The notes under the pieces were generated by a model that saw nothing but the letters and a program-made list of their open reading frames with translations, was not told the DNA's origin and did no database searches. Made by a program: the position numbers and the translations under genes. This document shows, one piece after another, positions 62,492 through 64,000 of a stretch of DNA of 64,000 bases (positions are counted from its first letter, which is position 1; every line of letters starts with the position of its first letter). The stretch is from Xenococcus sp. PCC 7305 (GTDB lineage: Bacteria; Cyanobacteriota; Cyanobacteriia; Cyanobacteriales; Xenococcaceae): the NCBI RefSeq assembly GCF_000332055.1, contig NZ_ALVZ01000234.1, positions 1 through 64,000 on the forward strand, read 5' to 3'.

Positions 62492-62674
62492 TTATTTAAG
62501 CTCTTTGAATTTAATGAAAACTAACACAGATGCACAGATAATTGTAACCCAACCTATACCTTTAGCATGGTTAAGAATAAAACCTATTATATTCTGAATA
62601 AAAATACCAACTACAGCAATAACTACAACACTCAGAACTATTTGAAAGAAAAGTTCAATATTTTTATTTTCCAT
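62492..62674 (-). CDS. Small two-helix membrane protein
   Basis: 60 residues with two hydrophobic helices (about 9-31 and 39-54) and a lysine-rich end (IKFKELK). No family recognised. Good codon look, and preceded by an AAAAAGATGG context. Probably a real small membrane protein in an accessory region. Confidence 0.5.
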   Translation of the reverse strand: MENKNIELFFQIVLSVVVIAVVGIFIQNIIGFILNHAKGIGWVTIICASVLVFIKFKELK

Positions 62675-62947
62675 CTTTTTTGATTAGTTGCTAAGTACAA
62701 CAATAATACAGCTTTAGTTAAGCTTTACAATGTTTTTCATCAGAAATTATTTAACAGAGACATGGTTCAATTCAAATCGGAAAACTGGGAGCCAAAAATC
62801 GCTAAGCCGAGAACTACAGGGTTATCTGTGCCAATTCTAAAGGTAAGATAAGTTGCGGATACTGCGATCGCTGCATGAATAATCGAGAACATAAGCAGTA
62901 ACAGGTGGAGTTATTCCCAGTTTGGAATAGAGAGATGCGATTGCCAG

Positions 62948-63772
62948 TTATTTTTTAATTTGTTGTTGGATTTCCTCCAGTTGTTCTAGTATTTTACTAT
63001 TCTGAGACTCCAGCTCTTCAACTTTAGTATCCAAATCTTCAAAAGGAGATACAGCATTATTAATTACCCAACTTGCACTTGCACCTGCACCAAATACAGC
63101 AAGAACTATAGTTACGCAAATACCTCCCCAAAATTCCTTACTAGTTGTTTTGCCAGCCAGAGTATTTTCTACATCGTTTAATTTACCTGAAAACTGCGTA
63201 TTAAGGTTATCAATACTGTTTGCTAATGTGGAAATTTTGCCATTTAAGCCTTGTTCTCCATCATCACCGCCTATTCTTTTTTCTATTTTCTCTAAGATTT
63301 CCTTCGATGCAAGTTGATTAATAAGTGATAAACTTTGCTGAGCTGTTGCAGCACTAATACTATTATCAACGTGTTCCTTATCAGCTAGAATTCCTACTCG
63401 TTCTTCAAGAAACTCAGTCTTAGCCGCAAATCGATCAAGTCTTAAATTTAGTTCCCTAGTTTTTTCAGTAAAATTTTCTATTTTTTCTCCAAGATCTTTA
63501 TTCTTAACAGATACCTCTAATATTTTATTTTCAACAGTAGAGATAATTTCTTGGTTTTTACTTTGAATTTCTGAAAAATAATTTTCATTTCTTTGCTTTA
63601 ATTTCTCAAACAAAGAAACAATATTTTCATTAACCGCACTATTTTGTTTAATTATTTCTTCCCTAAGCTCTGCTGAAAATTTTGTAGATTTATTCGCAAA
63701 ACTCTCGGCTGCCTCAGCAAATTTAGCTACATTTTGTTTTATTATCTCTTGATTATTATTAATTGTTGTCAT
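62948..63772 (-). CDS. Coiled-coil protein with C-terminal membrane helix
   Basis: 274 residues from ATG 63772; an alternative TTG at 63847 would add a hydrophobic stretch (LFLSYFGAFCAM). Long charged coiled coil (about 10-190, many K/E/N heptads), a GEQGLNGKIS segment (about 173-182), one membrane helix (about 212-233, GICVTIVLAVFGAGASASW) and a second short coiled coil (about 243-274, VEELESQNSKILEQLEEIQQ). No family recognised; the layout is like bacterial membrane-anchored coiled-coil scaffolds. Confidence 0.65.
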   Translation of the reverse strand: MTTINNNQEIIKQNVAKFAEAAESFANKSTKFSAELREEIIKQNSAVNENIVSLFEKLKQRNENYFSEIQSKNQEIISTVENKILEVSVKNKDLGEKIENFTEKTRELNLRLDRFAAKTEFLEERVGILADKEHVDNSISAATAQQSLSLINQLASKEILEKIEKRIGGDDGEQGLNGKISTLANSIDNLNTQFSGKLNDVENTLAGKTTSKEFWGGICVTIVLAVFGAGASASWVINNAVSPFEDLDTKVEELESQNSKILEQLEEIQQQIKK

Positions 63773-64000
63773 AGCACAAAAAGCCCCAAAATAAGATAAA
63801 AATAACTTCTTATGTTCTAAAAAAAATTTATTAAAATTGTCTCGCAAGAGACTAAAGCATCTTAATACTATAACTTAATTTATGTCTTATTCTCCATACT
63901 TAACAAAACATCAAAATTAACTAATATTTAATTTTCCAGAAATTATATGCCCCAGCCTCATAAGTCGAGATCGCCTTATTATGTTCATTCAACATCTCAC
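63773..64000. other. Window end, nothing recognised
   Basis: 228 AT-rich bases without a recognised gene, apart from the possible TTG-started extension of the coiled-coil protein to 63847. Confidence 0.4.

Overview
The window comes from a cyanobacterial chromosome. It carries photosystem II genes (psbH, psbN, psb34, a Psb32-like TPM protein), a ferredoxin-type glutamate synthase, many GCGATCGC (HIP1) octamers, and arrays of heptamer short tandem repeats (STRR) typical of cyanobacteria. Composition is AT-rich. The genus cannot be fixed from sequence alone; a unicellular or baeocystous Chroococcales/Pleurocapsales-type organism is a guess. No rRNA, tRNA, CRISPR array or complete insertion sequence was recognised.

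Layout. 0-5.8 kb: an LptF/G-type permease, YtxH and DUF948-like membrane proteins, a TPM protein, tatA, the divergent psbH/psbN pair, an RluA-family protein lacking the catalytic Asp, and a DEP-domain protein. 5.9-9.2 kb: pyrB, whose last codons lie in a tandem repeat, a small unknown gene, and an orphan sugar-type binding protein. 9.2-11.5 kb: the most remarkable gene, a periplasmic-binding-protein domain fused to a pentameric ligand-gated ion channel. 11.5-19.9 kb: small ORFs, tandem Usp, a Gfo/Idh/MocA oxidoreductase, a MazF-type toxin-antitoxin pair, lhgO, a DUF1350 protein, prfC and a YqeY protein. 19.9-25.1 kb: an accessory block with a plasmid-type RHH protein, small ORFs, an HTH-LRR-Roc-COR (ROCO) protein with an apparent 2-base frameshift near its end, and a PIN/RHH toxin-antitoxin pair. 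25.3-33.3 kb: a DICT-GAF histidine kinase, a pentapeptide-repeat protein, psb34 and gltB.

33.7-47 kb: a STAS-like protein, mobA, a membrane protein, an LCP protein, purU, clpC, a second PIN toxin-antitoxin pair, an anchored methyltransferase, then a leftward run containing tadA, two HAD hydrolases and queG (tRNA wobble-modification genes), and a second relative of the plasmid-type protein. 47.4-61.7 kb: a 2TM protein, a TolC-type exporter, dcd, a large FG-GAP/ASPIC/RTX protein (TolC plus RTX suggests type I secretion), an orphan NarL-type regulator, a class A penicillin-binding protein, a leftward pair of a 2OG-Fe dioxygenase and a class V aminotransferase-like enzyme, a thioesterase and an FtsW/RodA protein. 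61.7-64 kb: an accessory tail of small unknown genes and a coiled-coil membrane protein.

Main points for follow-up: (1) the binding-protein/ion-channel fusion and the solute-binding gene in front of it; (2) a 37-bp palindromic element present twice with identical ends, same length and same loop position but different, still complementary, inner arms, one copy lying in frame inside the dioxygenase gene; (3) heptamer arrays that run into or abut pyrB, tadA and the DUF1350 gene; (4) the ROCO frameshift; (5) the RluA-family protein with Gly at the catalytic Asp position. All function calls are from reading the translations; no database search was run.
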